From positions 1-64,000 of the forward strand of contig JBDNHI010000014.1 of assembly GCA_041694635.1 (NCBI GenBank): a DNA stretch of 64,000 bases, given 5' to 3'. A program made the position numbers and the translations under genes. The DNA comes from UBA969 sp041694635 (GTDB lineage Bacteria; Planctomycetota; Planctomycetia; Gemmatales; Gemmataceae). Shown in pieces: positions 52,106 to 61,531 of the stretch (position 1 is the stretch's first letter; the number at the start of each line of letters is the position of its first letter). The notes beneath the pieces are model-generated. The model was not told the DNA's origin. It saw only the letters and a list, made by a program, of their open reading frames with translations, and searched no databases.

Positions 52106-52241
52106 AAAACGCTCCTTAGATGAAAAAGATGTTTGTCTAAGTTTTACCTAACTTAAGTAGTAAAGCAAAGTGACGAGTGTAACTGTTAAGTATAAAAGTA
52201 TAAATCGAAATGGATACTGATAACACACAAACTAGTTTAAA

Positions 52242-53033
52242 TTATTCCCATAATCCACGGGCTAAATCTGCGATCAATAATAAAACTTCCCCAGCAAGCA
52301 AGACAATAATAATGATTTCAAGAATATGGCCATCTCGCCAATAACGATGATCATTAATTCGATCCACTGCGCCTTCGTAAAGGTCTTCTAAAACTTCCAT
52401 TCGGTCGCTAAGAGATTCGAGTTTATTTTCTAAGTCAGCTTTACGAACAAGGGAACGAAAGATGCGCTTAGCTAGGGGTGAAAGGTCGGAGGCGGGGTTG
52501 AAAACAAGGGCTTCGAATCGAGCGAATTCGAGGCGCATTCGTGCTAAATTTTCCATTATTGACCCGATGCGCTTCCATTGCGCACTATCTTTTCTGCGAA
52601 TTCGTAAAGTACCAGGTACATCCGAAATCGCAACAGATTCTATACTGGGAAGCACTTGTTGTAATTTCTGAACTTCCCGCATAACTTGATCGAAGTCTAA
52701 CAGTGCCGGAATAAGTTTTTCAGATTCCTCTGCAGGCGCAATCACATTGATTTGGCAACAATGCCAGCAGATTGTGATTTCACCTTTATTCACCATAATG
52801 ATATTCGTTTTATCTTTTCCTTCGAATGGCTTTAAGGACGAAAGAAAAGAAATGGTAGTGATGCTGGTATCGTGGGAATCGGGTGTTCCTTCAAATACGG
52901 TGGCGTAGGTTGGCCCTATTTCACCAAACTTTCGTTCCACTATTTCTTTTGGCTTTAAAGTTGTAGTGAAGCGAAAAGCTTTACTTATGTTGGAACCGGC
53001 ACCCGATTCTAATTCTTGGTTTTTACCGGTCAC
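52242..53033 (-). CDS. RMD1/DUF155 family membrane protein
   Basis: 263 residues. The C-terminal third matches the DUF155 (Rmd1/YagE) pattern: a coiled stretch KADLENKLESLSDRMEVLEDLYEGAVDRI, then HRYWRDGHILEIIIIVLL leading into one terminal transmembrane helix (about 236-258). The N-terminal part is soluble and has CWHCC near residue 89. In yeast and animals this family (Rmd1, RMND1) is mitochondrial; bacterial members are of unknown function. It sits alone between the sulfatase and a flavoprotein. The assignment rests on recall of the family pattern. Confidence 0.6.
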   Translation of the reverse strand: MTGKNQELESGAGSNISKAFRFTTTLKPKEIVERKFGEIGPTYATVFEGTPDSHDTSITTISFLSSLKPFEGKDKTNIIMVNKGEITICWHCCQINVIAPAEESEKLIPALLDFDQVMREVQKLQQVLPSIESVAISDVPGTLRIRRKDSAQWKRIGSIMENLARMRLEFARFEALVFNPASDLSPLAKRIFRSLVRKADLENKLESLSDRMEVLEDLYEGAVDRINDHRYWRDGHILEIIIIVLLAGEVLLLIADLARGLWE

Positions 53034-53070
53034 TCTAAGCCTTCCTTGAATTTATTTAAGGGCAACGCTT

Positions 53071-54528
53071 TTACCGTACCGAGGTAGGTATTTGTTGAAG
53101 GTTGGATTCAGATGTCTGAGCAAGGATTTCTTTTTTGACCCGCTCTGCAATGCAATCAACCGCGGTTTCTGCAGAGTCTAATACCCCATTTAGAGTTGAA
53201 TCAAAAAGATAATCCCCAACGAGGAATAGATTTGGATGATCAATAGGTTCGGGCAAATGGCGCGATGCAGGTTCGCGCGCAGGATAACCCATAGGCAAGC
53301 CATTTACCGAGTTAATCCAACTATGAACCTTGGCTTCAAGAATAAGGTTTCGACCTTGTTGCAAGGGCCCAGGTAGAGAATTCAAAACCTCGGTAACTAA
53401 TTGCGACTTATCAAAATTAGCAAAGGTTGCTGCTGCTTCCCCTGCGATCAACCAACTAAGAACCCCATATTTATTCCCGGGGTCTCTCGAACTTTCATCG
53501 TAAACACAACAACCGCCAAAAGCATCTAAGATGAAGTAAGACCCCTTTACCCATTCGCCCCAAAAAGGTTTTTCGAAAGCAATCGTAACCCGAAGATAAT
53601 GGGCAGGATGATCATAATGCTTGGTATGAGCTCGCATTGCCTTAGCAAGTTTGCGCCCTTCCCACCTGATCCTAGGAAGCCAGTTTTGTGGTAATGCGGT
53701 GATAACAAAATCAAATTCTTCAGTGGTTTTTTCTTTGCCCGACCTTGAAGTAACTTGGTATTTCCCTTCCTTAGTTAGGCCGACAGAAGTGACACTATGT
53801 TTCATCAGCTTGCGTGCAGAAATTTGCTTTACAAGTTCTTGAGGCAGCTTTTCTATTCCTCCATCGATGGAATATAGCTGCATATACCCAGGTGAATTCA
53901 TTAGCCAATTTTGAATCCCATACATCGCTGTTGTATGATGTGGTTCTGTTGCTAAGTCGCTATGAACTGCTATTTCAACATAACGCCTAGCAGATTCGTC
54001 TTCAATGGAATCGAGGTATTGAGCGTAAGTAATTTTAGAAAGCCTATCCTCGTTATCTGATTTCCAATCAGATTCGTAATATTCAGCAGGGCTACAAGCA
54101 GCTTCAGCTTTAAGGTAATGGTTTTCAATGGCATTAAAAGTTTTGGCACCTAATTCATGAAGAATATCTTGATCTGTGGTAAGAAACTTTTCATCAAGAA
54201 TAACAGTAGGCCCAGTCATCGGCGTTGTTTTAAGACCAAGGCTTGCGATGAGTTCTTTAAGGGGGTCAGGGCCAAGTTGGGAATAATCGTAAAGTTCAGC
54301 GGTACCTGCTTCGAAGCGTGCGTCAATAGTTTCAAAGTTTCCGGTGAGAATTTTACCACCAAGGCGAGAACTGGCTTCAAAGAGGGTAACCTCAAACTTT
54401 ATGCCTGGTTCCCTGTTAAGGAGGTAAGCCGCCATCAATCCACCGGGTCCGCCCCCGATAATAGCAACTTTCTTTGGATCAATAGGCGTGGCACCACTAA
54501 TACAATCAGATCCGTTATTAATTTGCAT
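53071..54528 (-). CDS. FAD-dependent amine-oxidase/phytoene-desaturase-like oxidoreductase
   Basis: 485 residues, preferred start ATG 54528 with GGA upstream (TTG 54534 is possible). VAIIGGGPGGLMAAYLLN (about 21-38) and FEASSRLGGK bind FAD; the C-terminal NLFLVGDYLFDSTLNGVLDSAETA is the second FAD motif. In between lies the substrate domain of the flavin amine oxidase superfamily. There is no signal peptide. Substrate cannot be told; carotenoid/squalene-type desaturases and amine oxidases share this layout. No terpenoid gene adjoins it. Confidence 0.85.
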   Translation of the reverse strand: MQINNGSDCISGATPIDPKKVAIIGGGPGGLMAAYLLNREPGIKFEVTLFEASSRLGGKILTGNFETIDARFEAGTAELYDYSQLGPDPLKELIASLGLKTTPMTGPTVILDEKFLTTDQDILHELGAKTFNAIENHYLKAEAACSPAEYYESDWKSDNEDRLSKITYAQYLDSIEDESARRYVEIAVHSDLATEPHHTTAMYGIQNWLMNSPGYMQLYSIDGGIEKLPQELVKQISARKLMKHSVTSVGLTKEGKYQVTSRSGKEKTTEEFDFVITALPQNWLPRIRWEGRKLAKAMRAHTKHYDHPAHYLRVTIAFEKPFWGEWVKGSYFILDAFGGCCVYDESSRDPGNKYGVLSWLIAGEAAATFANFDKSQLVTEVLNSLPGPLQQGRNLILEAKVHSWINSVNGLPMGYPAREPASRHLPEPIDHPNLFLVGDYLFDSTLNGVLDSAETAVDCIAERVKKEILAQTSESNLQQIPTSVR

Positions 54529-54867
54529 AATCAAATTCCAAAACTAGGAGAGTTTTGCCCAAATGTTCGTAGTAACCTTGCAGTTAAGGCATTTCACATT
54601 GCTATTTAAACAACAACTGTAAAAGGAATAAATGACTAAGATACTCAAATAAACAGTTTAAATAAGAAAGAGTTTCGGAAAATAGTTCTCATAATTGCTT
54701 AATTATGCATCATAGAATCAATTATTGCTTATTATTAATATATCAGTTTTCTATGAAAAAACGAAGAAATGATGAAGATTATTAAGTTGGGGGATGCAAA
54801 GCAAAATCGCAACAAATAAAGCCAACTGCATCGTTTAATTTCAGAAAAAAGTTTATCTCCTTCCCCT
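54529..54867. other. Intergenic, AT-rich, with crossed inverted repeats
   Basis: No gene seen. At 54785-54832 two 6-bp inverted repeats are interleaved: AGTTGG (54785-54790) with CCAACT (54822-54827), and GATGCA (54793-54798) with TGCATC (54827-54832). That order would allow a pseudoknot. The rest is AT-rich and could hold a promoter for the flavoprotein gene. Confidence 0.35.
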
Positions 54868-56237
54868 TTATTTATCGCCATCTTTCGTTTTGATATATTC
54901 TTTCGGAAGGGTTGCAACCCAAGCTTTTACTTTCGCTGATAGCCTAGTTGCTACCTCGGCGTTTTGACTTGCAACATTCTTTGATTCAGATGGGTCCCTA
55001 TGGATATTGTACAGCTCGATTTCACCCCGTTTGCGTGTAGGCTGAATTAATTTCCATTGCCCATCACGAATACCTGCCTCACTGCCGGGCGCACTGGTTT
55101 TCCAAAATAAGGGTTTTGCTCGAACAAAATCTTTATTACCAAACCAAGCGCAGCTAGAATCTTCGCCATCAAAAGCCATTGGGTTTATTTTAATGCCTGT
55201 AATTGTACAAAGGGTTGGTAGCCAGTCTGCCCCGCTGAGGATAGATTTTTCATCAATGCGGTTCGCCGGAACTTGATTGGGCCAACGCACAATAAAAGGA
55301 ACCCGTACCCCCCTTCATACATACCGTGTTTGCCGCCGCGGAATTCTCCGGCATATCCCATTGCATCTAGTCTGCGAACATCTGGATTTTTTTCTGTACT
55401 AGTATGAAGAGGTGCAGGTCCATGATCGCTACTAAAAACAATAATGGTGTTATCTCGCAGGCCCAGTTTATCTAACCGATTTAGTAGCCTGCCAATATCT
55501 TCATCCATTGAGTTAATATCAGCTAAGTACCGACGCATATGCTCGTTGACATCGCCACCATTAGATTTGCAAGCTGCAAACTTTTCGCGCATTGGTGCAG
55601 CAAATTTTAATTCATCTATTGTTACAAATTTAAACTTTTCTATATAACTGGCAGGCGGGGAAATTGGATGATGCGAAATATGACCCCATATGTTGATATA
55701 AAAAGGATTGTTCTTCTGCTGTTCCATAAACTTTATTGCTTCATCGAAAATAGGCGCATCTCGGCCTACTAAGCTTTGTTTTTTCTTTCCACCTAATTCG
55801 TTATCCGCACTTGTAACATCGATTCCATAAGTTCCTGCTTTTTGATTTGGGCCAATATGCCATTTACCAAAGTGACCTGTTGCATAACCATTTTTCTTTA
55901 AAAGTTCTGTGATGGTTGTTTGTTCTTTAAACCCACCATTTGCAGGGTAGGCAGCATAACTTGCAGGCCATTTGCTGGTCATTAATCCTGTTCGTGCAGG
56001 GCAGCAAGTCACACCCGTAGCATAAAACAGCCTAAATCTTGTTCCTTCTGCAGCAAGTTTGTCGAGGTTAGGTGTTTTGGCATAAGGGTGCCCATAGCAT
56101 CCTAAATCTGCAAAGCCAGTATCATCACTTAGAATAAAAATGATGTTAGGTTTTGTTTGTATAGGCAAATCAACCGCATAAAGTGAAGTGGTGGGTGCTA
56201 AAAATATTGTCAAGAAAATTAAACCTTTGTAAAGCAT
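54868..56237 (-). pseudogene. Sulfatase gene broken by a one-base deletion in a G tract
   Basis: The 5' frame (55314-56237) encodes a signal peptide, NIIFILSDDTGFADLGCYG, the formylglycine site CCPARTGLM (Cys78) and FSSDHGPAPLHTS up to GMYEGG. The 3' frame (54868 to about 55313) continues with RWPNQVPAN, QWKLIQPT and IELYNIHRDPSE, the sulfatase C-terminus. They are joined at the run of six Cs (plus strand, 55308-55313). One more base restores the conserved EGGVRVPFIVRWP. So the product is truncated after a short wrong tail unless the base is a sequencing error or slippage occurs. The full protein would be about 456 residues. Confidence 0.85.
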
Positions 56238-56289
56238 TGTAAGGCCTTTCTAGGATAAATATTTCGAGTGCTTTTGTTTAAGTATAACT

Positions 56290-57219
56290 TTAAGCATCTT
56301 CTTTTTCTTTAAGGTAATTCCAGATTTGTGTAAGTCGAATCAAAATTTGAATAACCCGTTTCTCTTGTGAAGAAATTACAGGTAGGAAAAGAATGTTATT
56401 TTCCCTGCGAGAAAGAATATTTTCAGCAATTGCCGAGCGGACAAACCACGCCGCCATTAATTCATCCTGACAAACAAAAGCCACCCAGCCAAAATCTTCA
56501 CAAGGGTAAGGTTTTAATCCAAGAGCTTCTCCCATTGCCACTTCAGATTGGTTCGCAACAACTTTATATTCTGTAGTTTGGAAAGTTGAATCAACCTCTA
56601 GGGGTGGAATGATCAATTCAGAATCATTCATAATTTTCCCAGCTTTTAATTGCTCATCGGGCGAAATATGACCAAGCCAGTAATGGCAGGTCTTGGCGAT
56701 TGCAACAATCACATTTTTAATTTCTTTAGGTAGAGAAAAGTTGGGCCCCGCAGGAAGAACTACAGCGTTATCTTTACGGGAAACAAAAACATTTTCTGCA
56801 AGAATCGCCCGGTGTAGCCAAGTTGCCATCTCTGAGGAATTGCAAGGGACGGTCACCCAGCCTGGTAAAGGGCCAGCTTCAGATGTAAGCTCGGTGGAAA
56901 GTAAAATGCCTCGCTGAATTTCGCAGGCAACCTCTTTGCATTTTTCAATGTCTGCTTGTGCAGTTACTGGTGCGGTGGGTTGCAATAATTTTCCTCGGTG
57001 CGGTGGGCCACCTGCCAAAGCGAGGTCGCAAAAACTTGTCCAGATTTGATCCCAAGCGACTTTCCCCGCCTTATCGTATTTCAACCCTGCAGATCCCATT
57101 GATGTTGGTGAAACATCTTCAGAACAAGAATGATATGCCATAGGCAAAATTGCTCTAATTCTTAGCTTTAGTGCTTTTAAATCTGCAGAGGTAGAGGTTG
57201 TTTTGCTCATAATGTGCAT
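56290..57219 (-). CDS. Unknown protein with an internal duplication
   Basis: 309 residues, soluble, no signal peptide. It contains two related modules: about 120-195 (GWVTVPCNSSEMATWLHRAILAENVFVSRKDN, LPAGP, KNVIVAIAKTCHYW) and about 240-305 (GWVAFVCQDELMAAWFVRSAIAENILSRRENN, LP, KRVIQILIRLTQIWNY). The first part has SMGSAGLKYD and FCDLALAGGPPHRG. I recall similar proteins only as planctomycete hypotheticals. Starts ATG 57219 and ATG 57210 are both possible; neither has a clear ribosome site. Function unknown. Confidence 0.72.
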   Translation of the reverse strand: MHIMSKTTSTSADLKALKLRIRAILPMAYHSCSEDVSPTSMGSAGLKYDKAGKVAWDQIWTSFCDLALAGGPPHRGKLLQPTAPVTAQADIEKCKEVACEIQRGILLSTELTSEAGPLPGWVTVPCNSSEMATWLHRAILAENVFVSRKDNAVVLPAGPNFSLPKEIKNVIVAIAKTCHYWLGHISPDEQLKAGKIMNDSELIIPPLEVDSTFQTTEYKVVANQSEVAMGEALGLKPYPCEDFGWVAFVCQDELMAAWFVRSAIAENILSRRENNILFLPVISSQEKRVIQILIRLTQIWNYLKEKEDA

Positions 57220-57364
57220 TTATAAAAAGAATAAAATCTTACAACGATGCTAGCAAGAAAATTGCCCCAGTTCAACCAATTCATTTCGAAAAAGTGAATC
57301 TCAAAATTATGCGAAAACCTTGCATTTAGAAAAGTTAATGCATTACAATTCTGGCCATCAATGG

Positions 57365-60300
57365 CTAAGGTCGCAAACCTAGTAAAGTTCCATCTGCTAA
57401 ACCAACCATTAGGAGATCGTTATGCCAAAGAATACTACTAACATCTTGATGCAATTGCTGTTCGGCTTTGAGAATATTAGAAGCGTCAAAAATTTGAAGC
57501 CGACCTCCCCAATAGATAACAGCAGTTCCACCTTTGCTGTTTAGTACTTGCTTAAGTTTGAATTCAGATCGTAATTTATCTTTAGGAAGTTGATTGATGT
57601 CGGTGGATAACTTAAGCACTTGCGGAATTATTTCCTTGGTGGAAGTGGCAAGTGTTTTACCTAGTGCATCAAAAGTTATTGAAGTACCATTGATTGCAAT
57701 TGCTTTGCACCCATTGGTTGTGTTTGCAAGAAAAGCAATTCGATCTGGTAAGGAAGATTTCCAAAGTGTAACTGGGAGAGGAATTTTGTTGCTTGGTTGG
57801 TTTGCCTGTAAAATCGAACTGCTTAGAGGCAAGGCCAAGGGCGTAACTGGATCAATGCCTGCCATTATGGTAAAAAGAGTCCCAACCGATTCGTTAAGCC
57901 CCTCGGCATCTTGGGCAATGCAAGCAATTGTTTCAACATCGTGGCCTAAAGTCATAAGGTTCCAAGCAAGCATCCCCCGACCCTGGCCAGGGAAATCAGC
58001 ACTAGGCGTGTAGGGCAAAACCTTGGCATCAAGAAGCCTTTTAATCAGGGGATTATCTTGAGGATTCCCCAGTAAGATACTTGGTTGAGGAAGGTTGTAT
58101 CCTACAAGAATTGGGTTGTTCCGAGCGTTAATATCAAGGCTACCTGCTATTAAAGATCCACACCAAGTTTTAGCTTCTTCATCTGAAAGGATCCTAGCTT
58201 TATTAGCATCCGCAGAGGTAATAATAGTAGCGTTGACATTATAAGGCTTAAGGGAGGCAGCGAGTCGTTGTGCAGCTACTAAGGAAAAGGTGCTTGTGCC
58301 TGTTACAATAGAGATTTGTCTGTGAGAACGGAAGAAGTTGTAGAAGTTAGGTGTGTCGTGGGTATAAAAAATTGCCCTACGAGAAATGCCAGCTAAAGCC
58401 CCCGCCTGTGTTATTTTGTCAAAAACAAAACTGGCTTCTCCTTTTGTATTTGCAAGCAAATCTTGCACCACTATTTGCCATTTCCCCGCTGCATCGTTAA
58501 TAGCTAAGGGCAAACTTATATTACAAACTCCATTCTCGGTAGCACGATACAAATCATAGCGGACTTGGCCTAGCGAATCGGTAATAGTGATTTGCAAAGG
58601 AGCTGAGCCAGCAATTATTTTTTGTTGGGTATCAACCAAAGTAGCGCTAAAGTTTAGGCGAATGGGAGGTTCAGCTTCTCGTGTAAGATCGCGGCTAATA
58701 ATAGGAATAGTAACTTGAATACCACCAATAGGCCGGGCTGGTCGTGCCAAGGCAAGCATCTGACCGGGGCCAAATTCCACAGTAGAAATAAGCTGCGAAC
58801 CCTTTTTTTCAAAAGAAACAGGCAATGATGTTACAGCATTATAAATTGGCCTTCCATCATCTTGCAACGCCAGTATCGTAGATGCAGCAATCGGAATTCC
58901 AAACCCGTTATAACCTTCCTTGGGTGTAAGGTTGACTCCAAATAGATATTCGATTTCACCTCGCACTTGTCTTCCGGGTGCAATGGTAGATAAGCTAGAT
59001 TCAAAAGCTGGCGCAATACCTTTTGCTTGCAATGCTTTTTGTAATGCCTTTGCAGTGGGTTCTGCAAATTCCAGATAGCCTCGAAAAGAATTGACTTTAG
59101 CTTTTGCAGAGCTTGCAAGAGTTGCATCGGTAAGGTTATTACTATTTTCTTGTGCAGATTTTACCAAGGCATCAGGTGTAATATCTAATTTAACTGCCCC
59201 AGGAATAGAAATAGTGGTGTCTGAAGTGGTAAGAACAACCCCACCCTTTGCAGTAAAATCGGTCAGGCCAGTAATAACTGCGGGGTCAAGATAATTCACC
59301 CCAGCTATTACAACCGCCTTGTGCTCTGCACTAATCGTACCATCAAGAATATCTTCATCTAAAACAAAGCTAACAGGATATTGCGTAAGCCGAGTTGCAA
59401 CATACAGAATCGAAAGGTCTTGAAGTTGTGTATGTTCCTTATTGAAATAAGTGTTGGACTTGGAATAAAGGATTGCCAACGGTTGCCGAGTTACCATCGG
59501 CTTGGTGAAAATGGTACCTAGTCTGGCAAAAGTTTTATTGGTTTCAATAACCCCAGAGGCGTGGGGAGAATCAATATTCATACCAGGCCAGGTTGCAATT
59601 CCCTGTATACCGGTGATAAAAGAAAGATTCTGCGTTTGTCGTAATCCATCCGAATCTACCGAACCCCAATGTGGCAGATACCAAGTAGGCTTATCAAATT
59701 GCCTAGGCATCGAAAGTTCAACATACATAGAAGGGTTAAGATTGTAGAGCCAGTAATCGCAATACCCCCCATGACCACTAACCACGGGCATACTTCTTGC
59801 AACATTAAAATAGTAACCATCGTAGAGTGCCATCCAGCCATATTGACTTTGGGTAACGGGAAGGTACCCGGGCTTCATTTTTTCAAGTGCGTGTCTGCTA
59901 GACTTCCAAAAGGCATCCATAAATCCAAGTTTAAAGTCGTTAGCTTTTTCCCATTGCGCCATACCTGCTGGTGTTTTGGTGTCGGTCTTGTCAAAGAAAG
60001 CCATTTCTTCCCCGAAGGCTCGTTTGTAAGCAGTCCGTTGAAAAGAAATATCGTGTGGTCCTGTAACTGGTTTACCATCTTTATCTTTCAAAGTAGGGTG
60101 GGGCAACCAAGTCAACCCTGGTTCATCGTGTAAATGTGCACCAATAGCGTTGGGCATTGTGCGGAATCCAAAAGCTCGGTCAACACCTCGTTGAATTGCG
60201 CCAATATAAACATTAGGATCCGACCAGTCGTTGGTGTTTTTTAAATCGTGTTGGTGTCCACCCCCCATCAGGCAAGATCCCATCACATCTTGGCCGCTAG

Positions 60301-60802
60301 GAATCGAAGATTCGCCCACCTCACCCCAAGCTAAATTAAAACCCATCCCATCTTCGCCTTCAACGGCCATCATATTATTGCGTGAGCCACCCCAATGAAT
60401 AAGGCGGTAACTGGTTTTGCGAAGGTGAGAAAAGACAGAAATTTTAGCCTGCGCTTTATTACCATCAGTTTCAGCAGAAATCAGATAATTACCCGGGCGG
60501 AGCATCCAACCGTTGAGGCGCAAGTGTTCGACCGATTGTGCCTTACCTTCAATTAAAGCTACCGATTTAGTTGGGAAAACAAAGTTCATCAAACTTCCAT
60601 CTTCACCTTTAACTACAAGGTTTAATTTTCCAGCATTTAAAATTGCCTTATCACTTCGCACCACAGCGATATCTATCAATTCGTTGGTTTGGTAATTAAC
60701 TCGGTTGAGTGGCAAAAGAAGATTTAAGTCTCCAGCTTGAATAGAATTTTCCAAAATGAAGAAAGAAGAAATCAGAAAAGTTAAGGAGATAATTTTTTTC
60801 AT
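57365..60802 (-). CDS. Very large secreted protein, possibly glycoside-hydrolase-related
   Basis: 1145 residues from ATG 60802 (AAGGTAG upstream; a longer start at 60886 precedes the signal peptide). Signal peptide about 1-23. The N-terminal 120 residues look like a beta-sandwich; about 140-480 resembles a TIM-barrel glycoside hydrolase region (HLHDEPGLTWLP, SQYGWMALYDGYYF, WYLPHWGS); about 480-620 is like a beta-galactosidase trimerisation/Rossmann-type domain (LAILYSKSNTYF, VVIAGVNYLDP); later parts are beta-rich and the last 60 residues resemble a beta-propeller blade. These domain calls are by eye. No catalytic pair could be assigned. Confidence 0.65.
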   Translation of the reverse strand: MKKIISLTFLISSFFILENSIQAGDLNLLLPLNRVNYQTNELIDIAVVRSDKAILNAGKLNLVVKGEDGSLMNFVFPTKSVALIEGKAQSVEHLRLNGWMLRPGNYLISAETDGNKAQAKISVFSHLRKTSYRLIHWGGSRNNMMAVEGEDGMGFNLAWGEVGESSIPSGQDVMGSCLMGGGHQHDLKNTNDWSDPNVYIGAIQRGVDRAFGFRTMPNAIGAHLHDEPGLTWLPHPTLKDKDGKPVTGPHDISFQRTAYKRAFGEEMAFFDKTDTKTPAGMAQWEKANDFKLGFMDAFWKSSRHALEKMKPGYLPVTQSQYGWMALYDGYYFNVARSMPVVSGHGGYCDYWLYNLNPSMYVELSMPRQFDKPTWYLPHWGSVDSDGLRQTQNLSFITGIQGIATWPGMNIDSPHASGVIETNKTFARLGTIFTKPMVTRQPLAILYSKSNTYFNKEHTQLQDLSILYVATRLTQYPVSFVLDEDILDGTISAEHKAVVIAGVNYLDPAVITGLTDFTAKGGVVLTTSDTTISIPGAVKLDITPDALVKSAQENSNNLTDATLASSAKAKVNSFRGYLEFAEPTAKALQKALQAKGIAPAFESSLSTIAPGRQVRGEIEYLFGVNLTPKEGYNGFGIPIAASTILALQDDGRPIYNAVTSLPVSFEKKGSQLISTVEFGPGQMLALARPARPIGGIQVTIPIISRDLTREAEPPIRLNFSATLVDTQQKIIAGSAPLQITITDSLGQVRYDLYRATENGVCNISLPLAINDAAGKWQIVVQDLLANTKGEASFVFDKITQAGALAGISRRAIFYTHDTPNFYNFFRSHRQISIVTGTSTFSLVAAQRLAASLKPYNVNATIITSADANKARILSDEEAKTWCGSLIAGSLDINARNNPILVGYNLPQPSILLGNPQDNPLIKRLLDAKVLPYTPSADFPGQGRGMLAWNLMTLGHDVETIACIAQDAEGLNESVGTLFTIMAGIDPVTPLALPLSSSILQANQPSNKIPLPVTLWKSSLPDRIAFLANTTNGCKAIAINGTSITFDALGKTLATSTKEIIPQVLKLSTDINQLPKDKLRSEFKLKQVLNSKGGTAVIYWGGRLQIFDASNILKAEQQLHQDVSSILWHNDLLMVGLADGTLLGLRP

Positions 60803-60994
60803 AGAGCTACCTTTATCTTGAATTTGCAGGTGAAAAAATATAAGAAATACTGTTATTAACAATTTTACTTTTACTAATGGTATCATCTTTAAATAAACTT
60901 CTTATGTCTAGTGTTTTAATCTTGAATGAAAGATATTAGATATAAGGCTAGCGATTTAACTCAGTTTACTTTTATAAAAAACGAGTGTGACTCG

Positions 60995-61528
60995 ATGAAG
61001 AATTATAAATATGGTTGTTTCCTGTGCGCATTTTTTTTAAATGTAAGTTTGGTTTGCGCTGAAGATGCTACCAACGACTTTACTATATTTTTAAAAAAAG
61101 CTGACGATTCCGCTACGGTTACTAAAAACAAAAATACAACTCTATTTAAAATTAAAAGTCCTAAAGGAATTAGTGGTGGAAAAATAGAAAGAAAACAAGA
61201 GAAATGGCCCGAGAATATAACCCTCTTTTTTTATTTAAAAGGTCTAGAAAATTTTAAATTATCAAACGATAAAATTAGTCTTGAATGTTCAGTGTCTTCT
61301 AATCAGAACTCACCTTTAATAAGAATTTGGCAAGAAGGGAAGGAAGACTTTCCTCTAAAGCCTGATCACCCATTTTATATAAATATTCGCCTCCTTAATA
61401 ATGCAGGAAACCCCACAAAAACAATTCCACTTCAAGAAGGTTTTTTTGAAATGCAGTTGCCTAAAAGTTTCTTTCAGAATAATCCTAAAACATTTTCTTT
61501 AAATTGGATCGATTTCTATAGGAACTGA
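60995..61528 (+). CDS. Small secreted protein, unknown function
   Basis: 177 residues from ATG 60995; an upstream start at 60926 would add 23 residues ahead of the signal peptide (YGCFLCAFFLNVSLVCA). The mature part is beta-rich and polar, with KGISGGKIERKQEKWPENITLFFYLKGLENFKLS suggesting a beta-sandwich. No family recognised. It stands alone on the plus strand between two minus-strand genes, its stop three bases from that of the isochorismatase-fusion gene. Much more AT-rich and lysine/asparagine-rich than its neighbours. Confidence 0.55.
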   Translation: MKNYKYGCFLCAFFLNVSLVCAEDATNDFTIFLKKADDSATVTKNKNTTLFKIKSPKGISGGKIERKQEKWPENITLFFYLKGLENFKLSNDKISLECSVSSNQNSPLIRIWQEGKEDFPLKPDHPFYINIRLLNNAGNPTKTIPLQEGFFEMQLPKSFFQNNPKTFSLNWIDFYRN

Positions 61529-61531
61529 TAA

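Noticed and set aside
55185..56237. Intact short sulfatase of 350 residues
   Set aside because: The last residues after GMYEGG are out of frame, and the missing conserved C-terminus is present in the neighbouring frame. It is one broken gene.
59669..60133. 154-codon plus-strand frame inside the large secreted gene
   Set aside because: Antisense shadow with no recognisable domain or ribosome site.
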